A stretch of DNA of 56,723 bases from Armatimonadota bacterium (GTDB lineage: Bacteria > Armatimonadota > UBA10988): NCBI GenBank assembly GCA_016235455.1, contig JACRKZ010000074.1, positions 1 to 56,723 on the forward strand, given 5' to 3'. The notes under the pieces were generated by a model. The model was not told the DNA's origin, ran no database searches, and worked only from the letters and a program-made list of their open reading frames with translations. Positions 25,259 to 35,100 of this stretch are shown here, one piece after another. Position numbers and translations under genes: made by a program. Every line of letters begins with the position of its first letter. The stretch's first letter is position 1.

Positions 25259-27399
25259 GTGAGCGGCATCCCCAGAATCATGCCAAAGGCCCGCATGGGC
25301 AACATGCTGAAGTCAGAGAGCGCCAACAGGCCGATGATGGCCAGTGGCGCGAAGGCGACGGCGTCGCGCGGTCGGCCGTTCATGTAGAACCAGGCGAACT
25401 GTTTGAGCACCGCCGTGGCGATGACCCAGGCGACAACGGTGATGGCCACGCCGGTGACCAGGTCGGACCACACCGCGGGCGTGCGATCGTCGCGCTCCCA
25501 GGGCTTGCGCTCCGGTCCGGCGTCGCGGCGGGTCACCACGCGGTCGCGGGCGGTGGGCTTGCGCTCGGCCGTCCGCGGCGGGGCTTTCTCGCGCGCGGCG
25601 GGCTTGGCCGGCGGCGGCGTTGCGGCGGCGGGCTTGCGGCGCCGGCCCTTGTCGTCCACATTGGGGTCGAAGTGGCGGTTCAGCCGGCCGCAACTGGGGC
25701 AGTTCTGGTCCTGCACGCGCACGGGCGCCTTGCAGTAGAAGCAAGCCAGTTGCCCACCCTTGGTGGTGCGACTCGGCTTGGTCACCTCCGGGCGCGTCTC
25801 GCGCGTCGGCTTGGCGGCCTGCTCGCCGCTCTTCTTGGTGCTGCTCGTGCCACCGGCATTCACGCCGCGCACGAGACGCTGCATCCAGCCTTGCGGCACG
25901 TGCTCGGCACCGTCGGGGTGCCAGGCATAGACCATCAGCCCGCCATCACGGTCCTTGCGCAGCGGCACGAACCCCTCGTGCGTGGTCAGCTTGTCGAGCG
26001 TGACCTCGGAGATCTCCACCAGGCCCGGCTGCGCGTCCTTCTGCAGGTGGCCGGTGATATCCAGCGTCCGACTGGTGACCTGGCCGAGCGTCTGGTTGGG
26101 GTCGCGCAAGATGCTGCCGGTGTGGATGCCGATGCGCACCTCGAGCGGCGGCGTGTCGGTGAACTCGGTGTTGACCACGCGCAGGCCCGTGATGACCTGC
26201 TGCGCGGCGCTCACGGCCTGGCTGGGCAGCGTGAACAGCGCCACGGTGCCGTCGCCGGCCCAGACCACGTCGACCACGTCGTTCGAGCGTAGCGCGGTGT
26301 CGACCAGCTCGCGGTAGCGGTTGAACACCGCGCCCAGCGCGACGGTGCCGCCACCGGTCTGCTTGAGCTTGGTCGAGCCGGCGAGGTCGAGCGAGACCGC
26401 GGTCAACTCGCGCCGGAAGATCTTGTCCAGGTGCTCAGTCTCATCGGGGAAATCGTGGATGGCCGTGGCCAGGGCCACTTCACCCCGGCGCACGCGCGCG
26501 ACGATGTCGTGACCGACGGTGGTGGTCTCCTGTGCCTCGGAGAGCGCCCCCACCTGGCCGCTGAGGATGTCACGCACCTCGGTCATCGTCGCAGGCCGCT
26601 TGTCGCGGTCCTTCTCGAGGCAGCGGGCGACCAACTCGTCCAGGTAGGCCGGCACATCGGCGCGGGCATTGCGCACGCGCGGAGCGACGGTGTTGATGTG
26701 CTGGTTGATGACGGCGAAGGCCGAGTTGCCGGTGAACGGCGGGTGGCCGCAGAGCATCTCGTAGAGCATCACGCCATAGCTGTAGATGTCGGCGCGGGCA
26801 TCGACCTCGTCGCCCATGGCCTGCTCGGGCGACATGTAGTCGGGGGTGCCCAGGATGGCGCCGGCTTGCGTGGGACCGCCCTTGGTCTGCGTCTCGGGCC
26901 GGGCCAGACCGAAGTCGGTGATGGTGACCACGCCGTCGTCGGAGACGATGACGTTCTCGGGCTTGATATCGCGGTGCACCACGCCGTGGCCATGGGCATA
27001 GGAGATGCCATCGGCCACCTGCATGGCGATGGGCTCGGCATCGGCCCAGGTCAGCCCCTCGCTGAGCAGGCGGTCGAGCGGCTTGCCGATGACCATGCGC
27101 ATGACGAAGTAGACCAGCGACTTGGCCTCGCCCACGTCGTGGACGGTGACAATGCTGGGATGCTCCAGCCGCGCGGCCATCTGGGCCTCGCGAGTGAACC
27201 GCTGCACGAACTGCGCATCGGCGGCCAACTGCGGCAGCAGCACCTTGATGGCGACGGGCCGGTCGAGCAGCGTGTCGTGGGCCAGGTAGACGATGCCCAT
27301 GCCGCCGCGGCCGATCTCCGCCTCCAGCCGGTAGCGCCCGAGCTCACACGGCAGGTCGAGCGCGAATGGCTTCAGCTCTGCGGAGTCCTCTAAGGGCAT
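25219..27399 (-). CDS. Ser/Thr protein kinase with class III cyclase-homology domain, zinc ribbon and membrane tail
   Basis: 726 aa. The PknB-type kinase domain (about 22-282) is intact: glycine loop GRGGMGIV, catalytic K52, HRDIKPEN (D144), DFG 162-164 and [11 protein letters not shown] class III nucleotidyl cyclase-homology domain spans about 328-490 with both metal aspartates (D338 in SLDLAGST, D383 in AGDG), but the Asn/Arg pair of the catalytic helix is replaced by D447 and H451. A zinc ribbon (C553, C556, C567, C570) and a basic/Pro-rich linker follow, then three to four hydrophobic helices. ATG 27399 follows GGGAG; the longer frame to 27897 is spurious. It heads the kinase-serpin-CYTH operon and is divergent from a coiled-coil membrane protein. 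Confidence 0.9.
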   Translation of the reverse strand: MPLEDSAELKPFALDLPCELGRYRLEAEIGRGGMGIVYLAHDTLLDRPVAIKVLLPQLAADAQFVQRFTREAQMAARLEHPSIVTVHDVGEAKSLVYFVMRMVIGKPLDRLLSEGLTWADAEPIAMQVADGISYAHGHGVVHRDIKPENVIVSDDGVVTITDFGLARPETQTKGGPTQAGAILGTPDYMSPEQAMGDEVDARADIYSYGVMLYEMLCGHPPFTGNSAFAVINQHINTVAPRVRNARADVPAYLDELVARCLEKDRDKRPATMTEVRDILSGQVGALSEAQETTTVGHDIVARVRRGEVALATAIHDFPDETEHLDKIFRRELTAVSLDLAGSTKLKQTGGGTVALGAVFNRYRELVDTALRSNDVVDVVWAGDGTVALFTLPSQAVSAAQQVITGLRVVNTEFTDTPPLEVRIGIHTGSILRDPNQTLGQVTSRTLDITGHLQKDAQPGLVEISEVTLDKLTTHEGFVPLRKDRDGGLMVYAWHPDGAEHVPQGWMQRLVRGVNAGGTSSTKKSGEQAAKPTRETRPEVTKPSRTTKGGQLACFYCKAPVRVQDQNCPSCGRLNRHFDPNVDDKGRRRKPAAATPPPAKPAAREKAPPRTAERKPTARDRVVTRRDAGPERKPWERDDRTPAVWSDLVTGVAITVVAWVIATAVLKQFAWFYMNGRPRDAVAFAPLAIIGLLALSDFSMLPMRAFGMILGMPLTWLLLKSLGWLGA

Positions 27400-27431
27400 G
27401 TCACCATCTCCCGGCTCACCCAACCACCTAA

Positions 27432-27459
27432 TTGGTCCGTGGTCACAATTCGCTATTGT
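27432..27459 (+). promoter_or_regulatory. Candidate promoter in the divergent kinase/coiled-coil gap
   Basis: TTGGTC (27432-27437) and TATTGT (27454-27459) are 16 nt apart on the plus strand, facing the gene at 27536. The overlapping minus-strand TACAAT (27460-27455) could serve the kinase. This 136-bp gap is visibly more AT-rich than its surroundings. Confidence 0.3.
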
Positions 27460-27535
27460 AGACCAACTCCTGCTCGCTGTCTCAGTGGACTCTGGCGGTC
27501 GCGGGCGCGTGGGGATCTGGTACCATGGGACACGC

Positions 27536-28132
27536 GTGTGGAGAACCCGGCTGCTCAGCTTCATGGGACTGATCGTGGTGCTGGCGTTGCTTGCGGGCGG
27601 CGTGCTGGTGCTGGTGGCGCTGTTGACCGGTGGGGCGCCGGGCAGTGCGGCGAACCGGCGCTGGGCACGAGTCGCGCAGCGCCGCGCGCCCGTGGCCCCG
27701 CGCTCGCGCCGTGACTCGGCGTCGTCGGAACTGCTCGACCATGTCGACCGGCAACTCTCGGCGTTGCTCAGCGAGCGCCATCGCGTCGGGCTGCTGCTCG
27801 GCCGCGGTGAGCAGTTGCGGCGCCGGCTGCTCGGTTCCGAGCAGTTCCGCTCGCGGCTGGAGTCGCTGGACCAGCAGATCGAGCTGCTGTGGCGCAAGGC
27901 GCGGCACCTGGACGGGCTGGTGGGCCGCTACCAGCGCCACCGCGACGAGCTGGCACTGCTCGCCGAGACGGCCGAGTTCGGTCGCATGGTCGCCGACTAC
28001 GAGGCCGAATCGAGCGTCGATGCGCGCTGGGCGGGGTTGAGCGAGCCAACCGACGAGCTGGACGAGGAGGCCACCCGGCTGCTCGACGTGGTGGAGGCCG
28101 AAGACGAACTGACGGCCATGCTGCGCGGGTGA
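27536..28132 (+). CDS. Membrane-anchored coiled-coil protein
   Basis: 198 aa from GTG 27536, which has GGGA 6 nt upstream; GTG 27509 and ATG 27563 are alternatives. One N-terminal helix (MGLIVVLALLAGGVLVLVALL) after a basic start is followed by a soluble, Arg/Leu/Gln/Glu-rich region with heptad-like spacing (SSELLDHVDRQLSALLSERH, LESLDQQIELLWRKARHLDG), so a coiled coil is likely. No enzyme motif. It lies between the divergent kinase and the histidine kinase on the plus strand, about 100 nt before the latter, and may be a membrane partner of one of them. Family not recognised. Confidence 0.6.
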   Translation: MWRTRLLSFMGLIVVLALLAGGVLVLVALLTGGAPGSAANRRWARVAQRRAPVAPRSRRDSASSELLDHVDRQLSALLSERHRVGLLLGRGEQLRRRLLGSEQFRSRLESLDQQIELLWRKARHLDGLVGRYQRHRDELALLAETAEFGRMVADYEAESSVDARWAGLSEPTDELDEEATRLLDVVEAEDELTAMLRG

Positions 28133-28231
28133 AGACTCCCCAAGCGCGCCAGAACGCTCGCGAAGCGACGTTTGTCGTGCGCGGCGTCGTGATTTCCGTC
28201 TCAAGAGTGAGCCATCCCGGCCGAATGTTCT

Positions 28232-29791
28232 ATGGGTAGCGGGCAGGGAATGGCCATGGTGCAGTCGAAGACAGCGAGTGCGGTCATGGAGATTGGCCCT
28301 CTCGAGTGGAGCACTGAGCTGGCAATGCAAGTCAACTGGGCTGCCGTGGCACGTCGAACGCAGACACTGGCCCGCGCTTTGCAGGTGGACGATGTCCTCT
28401 CGCAAGCGCTGGACGGCGGCGACGAGATCGGCGCGGACGGCGCGGCCGTGTGGCTCTTCGACCGCTCCTCCTACCGGCTTGAGCTGGCTACGGAGCGCGG
28501 CCTGGATACGCTGGAGTCCGACAGCGGCCACCGACCCGAATGGCCCGGCCTGTTCAAGATCCCCCTCAGCAGCGCTGGCGCGCTGGGCGGCGTCATCGAG
28601 TTCTACACACGCGCGGCCGAGGGCTTCTCCGAGGACCAGCACTGCGCGTTCACCATCCTCGGTGCCGCGGTGGCCGGTGCGCTGCAGCGTTCTCACGAAG
28701 TCGAGCAGTTGCGCCAGGCCCGCGAGGAGGCCGCCGCGCTGGGCGCCGTCGATGCGCTCCAGACCATTGTGCAGAGTCTGCCTCAGGGCGTGGTCCTGCT
28801 CGACCCGGCCGGCCATGTGCTGCTCGCCAACCGCAACGGTGGGATCTACCTGGAGCGACTGAGTGACGAGCAGGATCCCGTGCTCACGATCGGCTCCGTG
28901 CCGCTCACCGTGCTACAGGGCGAGGCCTTCGCCAGCGGTATCGACCTGTGTGTGCGCGAGGTGGAGCTGCGCAGCGGCGAACGTTCGTGGCACTACAGCG
29001 TCACGGTGGTGCCGGTGCATGAGAACCGGTCGTTGCTGGGCACGGTGCTCTCCATCGAGGATGTCAGCGAGCGTCGGCTCACCGAACAGCGGCTGTTCCA
29101 CGACGCCCGGCTGGCGTCCATCGGCGAGTTCGCCTCAGGCCTGGCGCACGAACTCAACAACCCGATGATGATCGTGCTCGGCGTGGCTGAGATGCTGCGC
29201 GACGACCCGTCGCTGGGTGCCGACAAGCGCGGCATTCTGGAAGCGGCCGCCCAGGCCGCGGTGCGCGCCGCCGAGATCGTCAAACAGATGACCACGTTCA
29301 CCGACACGCAGCAGGAGCGCGGTTGGGATGCGCTCAACCTGCGCGACGTGCTGAGCGAGGCGATGAGCCTGGTCGAGACACGCTGTGCGGGCAGCAACAT
29401 CTTCCTGGTCACCGAGTGGGACGAGAACCTGCCGCCCGTCTACGGCCAGGCTGGCAAGCTCCAGCAGTTGGTGCTCGACCTGATCAACAACGCGCACGAG
29501 GCGTTGGTGCAGAGCGGTGTCGGCACGCGCATCTGTGTGCGCGGTCGGGCCGTGGACAGCGAGGTCTGGATCGACGTCGAGGACAATGGGCCCGGCGTGC
29601 CGGCGGACATCCGCGACAACATCTTCGACCTGTTCTTCTCCACCAAGCGCGAGCACCAGGGCAAGGGCCTGGGCCTCTCCGTGGCGCATCGCACCGCGGT
29701 CGAACACCGTGGCGCGCTGACCCTGGAGCCCGTGGCGGAAGGTGCGCTGTTCCGCTTGCGGCTGCCCCAGCACAAATGGGCCAGCCAGTGA
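28232..29791 (+). CDS. Soluble sensor histidine kinase (GAF-like, PAS, HisKA, HATPase)
   Basis: 519 aa orphan histidine kinase without membrane helices. A degenerate GAF-like domain lies at about 38-155, a PAS domain at about 173-285 (LPQGVVLLDPAGHVLLANRN), and the dimerisation box has phosphoaccepting H306 in GLAHELNNP. The ATPase domain has N-box LVLDLINNAHEAL (413-425), G1 DNGPGVP (451-457), F-box FDLFFSTK and G2 GKGLGLSV. All catalytic boxes look functional. Starts at 28232, 28250 and 28256 are possible; none has a strong site. No response regulator is adjacent, so the partner is elsewhere. GAF plus PAS suggests a cytoplasmic signal such as redox state or a small ligand. Confidence 0.9.
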   Translation: MGSGQGMAMVQSKTASAVMEIGPLEWSTELAMQVNWAAVARRTQTLARALQVDDVLSQALDGGDEIGADGAAVWLFDRSSYRLELATERGLDTLESDSGHRPEWPGLFKIPLSSAGALGGVIEFYTRAAEGFSEDQHCAFTILGAAVAGALQRSHEVEQLRQAREEAAALGAVDALQTIVQSLPQGVVLLDPAGHVLLANRNGGIYLERLSDEQDPVLTIGSVPLTVLQGEAFASGIDLCVREVELRSGERSWHYSVTVVPVHENRSLLGTVLSIEDVSERRLTEQRLFHDARLASIGEFASGLAHELNNPMMIVLGVAEMLRDDPSLGADKRGILEAAAQAAVRAAEIVKQMTTFTDTQQERGWDALNLRDVLSEAMSLVETRCAGSNIFLVTEWDENLPPVYGQAGKLQQLVLDLINNAHEALVQSGVGTRICVRGRAVDSEVWIDVEDNGPGVPADIRDNIFDLFFSTKREHQGKGLGLSVAHRTAVEHRGALTLEPVAEGALFRLRLPQHKWASQ

Positions 29792-29810
29792 TGGCTCAGC
29801 CATCCCTGGC

Positions 29811-32093
29811 TCAGCGCTGCACGACCTGACCGGTCTCGTCGACCAGCGCCCTATCGCGCGCCTCGATGTGGTTGCCGCGCAGGATCAGGTGTTCCACGCT
29901 ACCGGCGACATGGATGCCGGTGCGGGTGTCGCGCAGGTCCAAGTCGGCCGCCAGATTCCAGCCGGCCCGCGGTTGGGTCGGTGCGTCGCCGCCGGCCGCC
30001 GATATCGAGAGCGCCTCAGGCTGGTCATTGCCACGAACCGAACACTCGCTCAACACATTGCCCACCACGCCGGCGCCCGCCAGGCGGATCTGGCCACCAC
30101 CGCTCACCGCGCAGCGGAGCAGTTGGTTGTAGGCCGACGGACCCGGTAGCGCGCCACGCAGATCGCCCAGCAGCAGCCCGCCGCCGCCGCTCAGGTCGAG
30201 ATCGCCGACGACGTTGCCGACGCTCAAGCCGAGCAGGTAGTCCCACGGCCCGCGGCGTTGGTCGCGCTGTCCGAGCCACAGCGTGTCGGCCAGGCAGCCG
30301 TCGATGACGATCTGGCTGCCGGCGTCGGGCGCCACATCCCAGGCGGGGCTGACGGTCACGGTGTTGGTCGTGTTGCTGACCACACGCCGGTACTGCCCGA
30401 CGCCGCGGCCGGCGGTGACCACCACGTAGCTGTCGCTGATCCCGGTCCAGAACGGCTCGCCGTCGACGGTCAGCGTCGCCTCGTCGCCCGACTTGGGCTG
30501 GCCTTGCCAGAACACCTCGGCGCGCGCACCGGGCCAGGGCGCCAACACTGCCGGCTGCTCGCCGCCGAGCAGTTGGTTGCCGGCGAACACGGTGCGCGCG
30601 AAGCTGGCCAGTGGCACGCGCTGGCCGTTGCCCACTTCATGCTGCCCGCGGCTGCTGTCGAGACCGATACGCAGGTTCGGCGCGCCGTCGGCCAGGCGGT
30701 TGTCGATGACCACACTGTCGGTGAGCCCCCGCAGCGTCAGGCCGGTGTAGCGACCGTGCGGCACGCAGCGAATGTCGTTGCGCGCCACCAGCGCCGACAC
30801 ATTGGCAGCCGAGAGGAACGTCAGGCCGTCATGGCCTTCGAGGCTGCAGTCGCGCAGCACGAAGCGCTCGGTGTCGCCGGCCACCCCCACGCCCGTGGCG
30901 GGCATCTGCCCGCGTTGGGTCTGGCCACAGCGAATGCGGCAGCGCTCGATGCGAATGTCGCGCGCCGTGCCAGGACAGGCGGCGACCATGATGCCCATGC
31001 CCACGCCCGGTCCGGCCTCGAGGGTCACGTTGGACAGCGTGCTCTGGTCGCGCAGCCAGACCATCGGCGCGTACGCCGACCCGCGCAGCGGCGCCTGGAG
31101 GTCGCGCGCGACTCCGTCCAGGTCGGCGCGCATGGGGAACCCGCCGACGAACGGCTGGCCGTCCTGCACCTCGATCACGGTGTTGCCCGGCCCGGCGCCG
31201 ACCAGGCTCACGCCCGGCGGGATCTCCAGCGTGCCGCGCAACGGGTAGCGGCCGGGCGGCAGCACCACCGTGTCTCTGGTTCTGGCGGCCACGATGAGCG
31301 CCTGACGCAACGAATTCGTCTCGTCGACGACGCCATTGCCACGGGAGCCATGCAGTCGCGCGTCGACGAAGGTCACGTTGATGGGCGTTGGCGGGCGCGC
31401 TTGCAAGCGGAAGGACACCGGTCCGCCCCAGCCGGCCAGACCGCCTTGGCCGTTGTGTACGTACACCTGCCACGCGCCCACGGGCAGATCGCCGGGCAGT
31501 TGCAGCCAGACCTCGTTGGGCGATAGCGCGCTGACCGCCGTGCGGTCCAGCGGCACCACATGGCTGCCGTCGGCGGCGCGCAGGGCCACCAGCCGTGGCT
31601 CGAGCGCTTGCCCCCAGAGCCGCACGCCGTCGCCCGCGTAGGCGACGTTGGGGTAGGCCAGCAACGGCTGGGCCGTGCCGGTCACGGCTGGCTTGCTCCA
31701 GCCGTCGGCGTTGCGCACCCAGCAGACCGGCTCCTCGAAGTCGGCGGCCAGCGCCAGCCCGCGCACATCGACATCGACCACCGAGCGCTTGACGGCTTCA
31801 GCCGGCGGCTCGGCGGGCAGCAGGGCGCGCCCGCCGTAAGTCGGAGCGGCCAAGGCCTCCAGCAGCGCGGCGTCATCGACCTGGGGCGACCACGCCCGCA
31901 ACTCCACCGCGCCCGGCACCAGGCCGACGCCGTAGACGACGCGCGTCCGTGCACCGCGCACCGCGGCGATCTCGGGCGGCGCGGCCAGGGCGGCCGTGGC
32001 CACACAGAGCAGCCAGAAGGCGGCGCCAGCAGCGAGACTCCCCTCCCGCGCGCGGGGAGGGTTGGGGTGGGGGCCAAAAGGACGACGCACCAT
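29811..32093 (-). CDS. Secreted right-handed beta-helix (pectate-lyase-like) protein
   Basis: 760 aa exported protein. A hydrophobic signal helix (about 20-38, ending ALAA-P) follows an unusual PHPNPPRAREG sequence derived from a GC-rich palindrome. Residues about 40-245 are beta-sandwich-like. From about 245 the pectate-lyase-3 pattern appears: a GNGVVDETNSLRQALIVAA segment, VVLPPGRYPL, LEIPPGVSLVGAG, then parallel-beta-helix repeats with Asn/Asp-rich turns (FVLRDCSLEGHDGL, SALVARNDIRCV). Such proteins bind or cleave acidic polysaccharides. The gene ends 13 nt after the rhamnosidase stop of the GH78 gene upstream on the same strand, so the pair is likely co-transcribed, which fits rhamnogalacturonan breakdown. 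Catalytic residues cannot be assigned. Confidence 0.75.
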   Translation of the reverse strand: MVRRPFGPHPNPPRAREGSLAAGAAFWLLCVATAALAAPPEIAAVRGARTRVVYGVGLVPGAVELRAWSPQVDDAALLEALAAPTYGGRALLPAEPPAEAVKRSVVDVDVRGLALAADFEEPVCWVRNADGWSKPAVTGTAQPLLAYPNVAYAGDGVRLWGQALEPRLVALRAADGSHVVPLDRTAVSALSPNEVWLQLPGDLPVGAWQVYVHNGQGGLAGWGGPVSFRLQARPPTPINVTFVDARLHGSRGNGVVDETNSLRQALIVAARTRDTVVLPPGRYPLRGTLEIPPGVSLVGAGPGNTVIEVQDGQPFVGGFPMRADLDGVARDLQAPLRGSAYAPMVWLRDQSTLSNVTLEAGPGVGMGIMVAACPGTARDIRIERCRIRCGQTQRGQMPATGVGVAGDTERFVLRDCSLEGHDGLTFLSAANVSALVARNDIRCVPHGRYTGLTLRGLTDSVVIDNRLADGAPNLRIGLDSSRGQHEVGNGQRVPLASFARTVFAGNQLLGGEQPAVLAPWPGARAEVFWQGQPKSGDEATLTVDGEPFWTGISDSYVVVTAGRGVGQYRRVVSNTTNTVTVSPAWDVAPDAGSQIVIDGCLADTLWLGQRDQRRGPWDYLLGLSVGNVVGDLDLSGGGGLLLGDLRGALPGPSAYNQLLRCAVSGGGQIRLAGAGVVGNVLSECSVRGNDQPEALSISAAGGDAPTQPRAGWNLAADLDLRDTRTGIHVAGSVEHLILRGNHIEARDRALVDETGQVVQR
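32041..32061. repeat. GC-rich palindrome inside the beta-helix gene start
   Basis: CCCTCCC-GCGCGCG-GGGAGGG followed by GTTGGGGTGGGGG matches a widespread intergenic repeat type of GC-rich bacteria whose translation reads PHPNP...REG. Here it lies within codons 8-19 of the beta-helix protein, in the n-region of its signal peptide. Confidence 0.5.
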
Positions 32094-32106
32094 GCTCGAC
32101 GACTCC

Positions 32107-35100
32107 CTACACGGGCGCTGTGAAGCGCCATTCGCCCGAACCGACCTCGAAGGTGCCCGGCACCGCGCCCGGCTCGGCGTCGGTGACCACGCGGTCGGGT
32201 GCGCTGGTCGGTACGACGACCGTGGCCGCGGCGTTGGTCGGAACGACGACGTCCAGCGTCAGTTGGCCGTCGTCGATGGCCCAGGCGGCCTTGGCCGGAC
32301 CGTGCGGCGTGACCAGTTCGGCGCGCGCATAGGTCAGCCCACCACCCGGCCTGGGCGCGATGCGCAGCCGGCCGTAGCCGGGCTCCGCGCTGTCCAGACC
32401 GGCCACCACGCGGTACATCCAGTCGCCGATGGCTCCGTAGGCGTAGTGGTTGAAGGAGTTCATGCTGGGCGTCTGGAAGCCGTGCTCGGCGGTCCAGCCG
32501 TCCCAGCGCTCCCAGATCGTCGTGGCGCCGTGCTTGACCGAGTAGCCCCACGACGGGTAGCAGTCGTTCAGGAGCAGGCGATAGGCCAGGTCCAGGTGAC
32601 CGTGGTCGGCCAGCGCCGCGCAGATGTACGGTGTGCCCACGAAGCCCGTCGAGATGCGCACGTCGCGCTCGCGCAGCCGTTCGGCCAGCCGCGCGGCGGC
32701 CAACGGGCGCTGCGGCTCGGGCAGCAGGTCGAAGGCCAGCGCCAGGACATACACGCACTGGGTGTCGCCGTGGATCGTACCGTCGTCGGTGACGAAGGCG
32801 CGCTGGAAGGCGGCTCGGATGTCCGTGGCCAGCGCGGCGTAGCGCGCGGCGTCCTCGCCTCGGCCGAGCACCTGGGCCACCTGGGCCACCAGGGCCGCGC
32901 CGTGGGCGTACCAGGCGGTTTGGATGACCTCGCTGGGCGTGTTGCAGTCCTGCTGCAGCCAGTCGCCGAACCCGCCGGCGGGTCGCAGGTGGTCGGGCGC
33001 GGTGCCGGTCTGCCAGTCCAGCCAGCGCCGCATGGGCTCGTAGTAGTCAGCAAGAATGCGCTGGTCGCCGTAGCAGAGGTAGATGGTCCATGGGCAGACG
33101 ATGATGGCGTCTCCCCAGGCCGCCGAGGCCCCGCCGATCTCGGTGCGGGGTGCCACATGGCAGATCACGCCGTCCGGCTGTTGCGCGTCGGCCACATCGG
33201 CCAGCCACTTGGTGAAGAACGCGGCCACGTCGAAGTTGAAGCAGCCGGTCCGCGCGAAGACCTGTGCGTCACCCGTCCAGCCCAGGCGCTCGTCGCGCTG
33301 CGGGCAGTCGGTGGGCACCTCCAGGTAGTTGCCGCGCTGGCCCCACTCGATGTTGTGCTGAAGCTGGTTGAGCATCGGCTCGGAGCACTCGAATGAGCCG
33401 GTCTGCGCCATGTCGGTGTGGATGGCCACGCCGGCCACCGTGTCCAGAGGCGGCGCGGTGGGCAGGCCCCAGACCGAGACATAGCGGAACCCGTGGAAGG
33501 TGAAGCGCGGCTCCCAGGTCTCCAGGCCGCCGCCGCGACAGACATACGTGTCGATAGCGCGCGCGGAGCGCAGGTTGGTCAGGTACAGCGTGCCGTCGGG
33601 GTTGAGCATCTCGGCGAACTGCAGCCGGACATGCGTGCCCGCGGGCGCCTTGATGCGCAATTTGGCCCAGCCCACCAGGTTCTGGCCCAGGTCGAAGACG
33701 TACTGACCCGGCTTGGGCTGAGAGACGCTCACCGCCTTGAACTCCTGCTGCCGGTGCACCGGCGGCGCGGGTGACCAGACCAGGCGCGTGTCGGGCAGCG
33801 GCTCGGCGTTGACCGGCTGCCAGTCCACCGGGTGGTAGCCGGGCTGGTCCCAGTTGGCCAGTTCCAGCCGCGCGTCGTACCACTCGCCGGCGAGCAGGTC
33901 GCCGTAGAGCAGTGCCCCGTAACGCGCCTGCCAGGTCCCATCGGTGGCGACTACCTGACGGCTGCCGTCCTCGAACTCGATTTCGAGCTGGGCGATGAGC
34001 CGCATGTCCGTGCCGTAGTGTGCGTGCATGAAGGCCAGATGGCCCGCATACCAGCCCTCGGCAAGGAGCGCGCCGAGCACGTTCTCGCCCGGGCGGATGG
34101 CGGCGGTCACATCGTAGGTGCAGTAGGGCAGGCGCTGAGCGTAGTCGGTCCAGCCCGGCCGCAGCAGGTCGCGGCTGACCTTGCCACCGTTGAGGTGCAG
34201 TTCAAACAGGCCCAGTGCCGACACATACGCCGTGGCGCGCTTGACGGGCCCGGTCACCACGAAGTTGCGCCGCAGGTAAGGGCACGGCTGCGGGACCGCG
34301 GGCAGACTGAAGGGGTGGCACTGCCACGGCGCCTGTGCATACTCACCGACGTTGGCCGGCTCAGGCCAGCCATAGTCGTCGAGCCCGTACGCGCTCCACG
34401 TGCCGACGGTCACGGTGCCGACGCGCCAGCCGGGCCCGATGGGCTCGGTGATCAGCTGGCCGTCCTCCAACTCGACGCGCAGCCGGCCGATGAGCCCCGC
34501 GCGTCCGCCGCCCGAGACCACCTCGACGGCCAGGATGTTGTCGCCAGGACCCAGCAGTCGGGTGATGTCCAGCAGCTTGCCACGCGTCCAGGTGTCTGGC
34601 GGCGCATCGCTCTCGCCCGCGGCGCTGCCGTTGACCGCCAGGCGGAAGCCCGGGTCGGCGGTGAGCAGTACTTCCGCGTGGCGCACACGGCGGTTCATGG
34701 GCAGCTTGAGCCGGCGCCGGAAGCAGACCGCGCCAGGCTCGGTGGCCTCGGCGGCCGCGGTGCCGGGCAGCCACAGCCACGAGCAACCCAACAGCGTCAG
34801 TTCCTCGCGCACCAGCTCGGCGGGCGCTGGCTGGGCGATGCCGATGGCCAGCGCCTGCCAGTCCTCGCGGGCCAGCAGGCCCATGGCGAACCGCACGGGC
34901 TCGCTCCAGCCACTGGCGCCGCCGTCGACGGCCCAGGCCTGCACCCGCCACCACACGACCTGTCGCGATACCAGGCGCTCCCCGCCGTAGGGCACGTGCG
35001 TGGTCTGAGCGCCAGACTGCCGGCCGCTGTCCCACAGGTCGGGCTGGCCGGCGAGCAGCGCCTCGAGGGTGCTCGCCGCCTGCACCTGCCAAGCGGTCTG

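Noticed and set aside
27400..27897. N-terminal extension of the kinase
   Set aside because: Ser/Arg-rich low-complexity sequence opposite another gene; kinase domain and ribosome site support ATG 27399.
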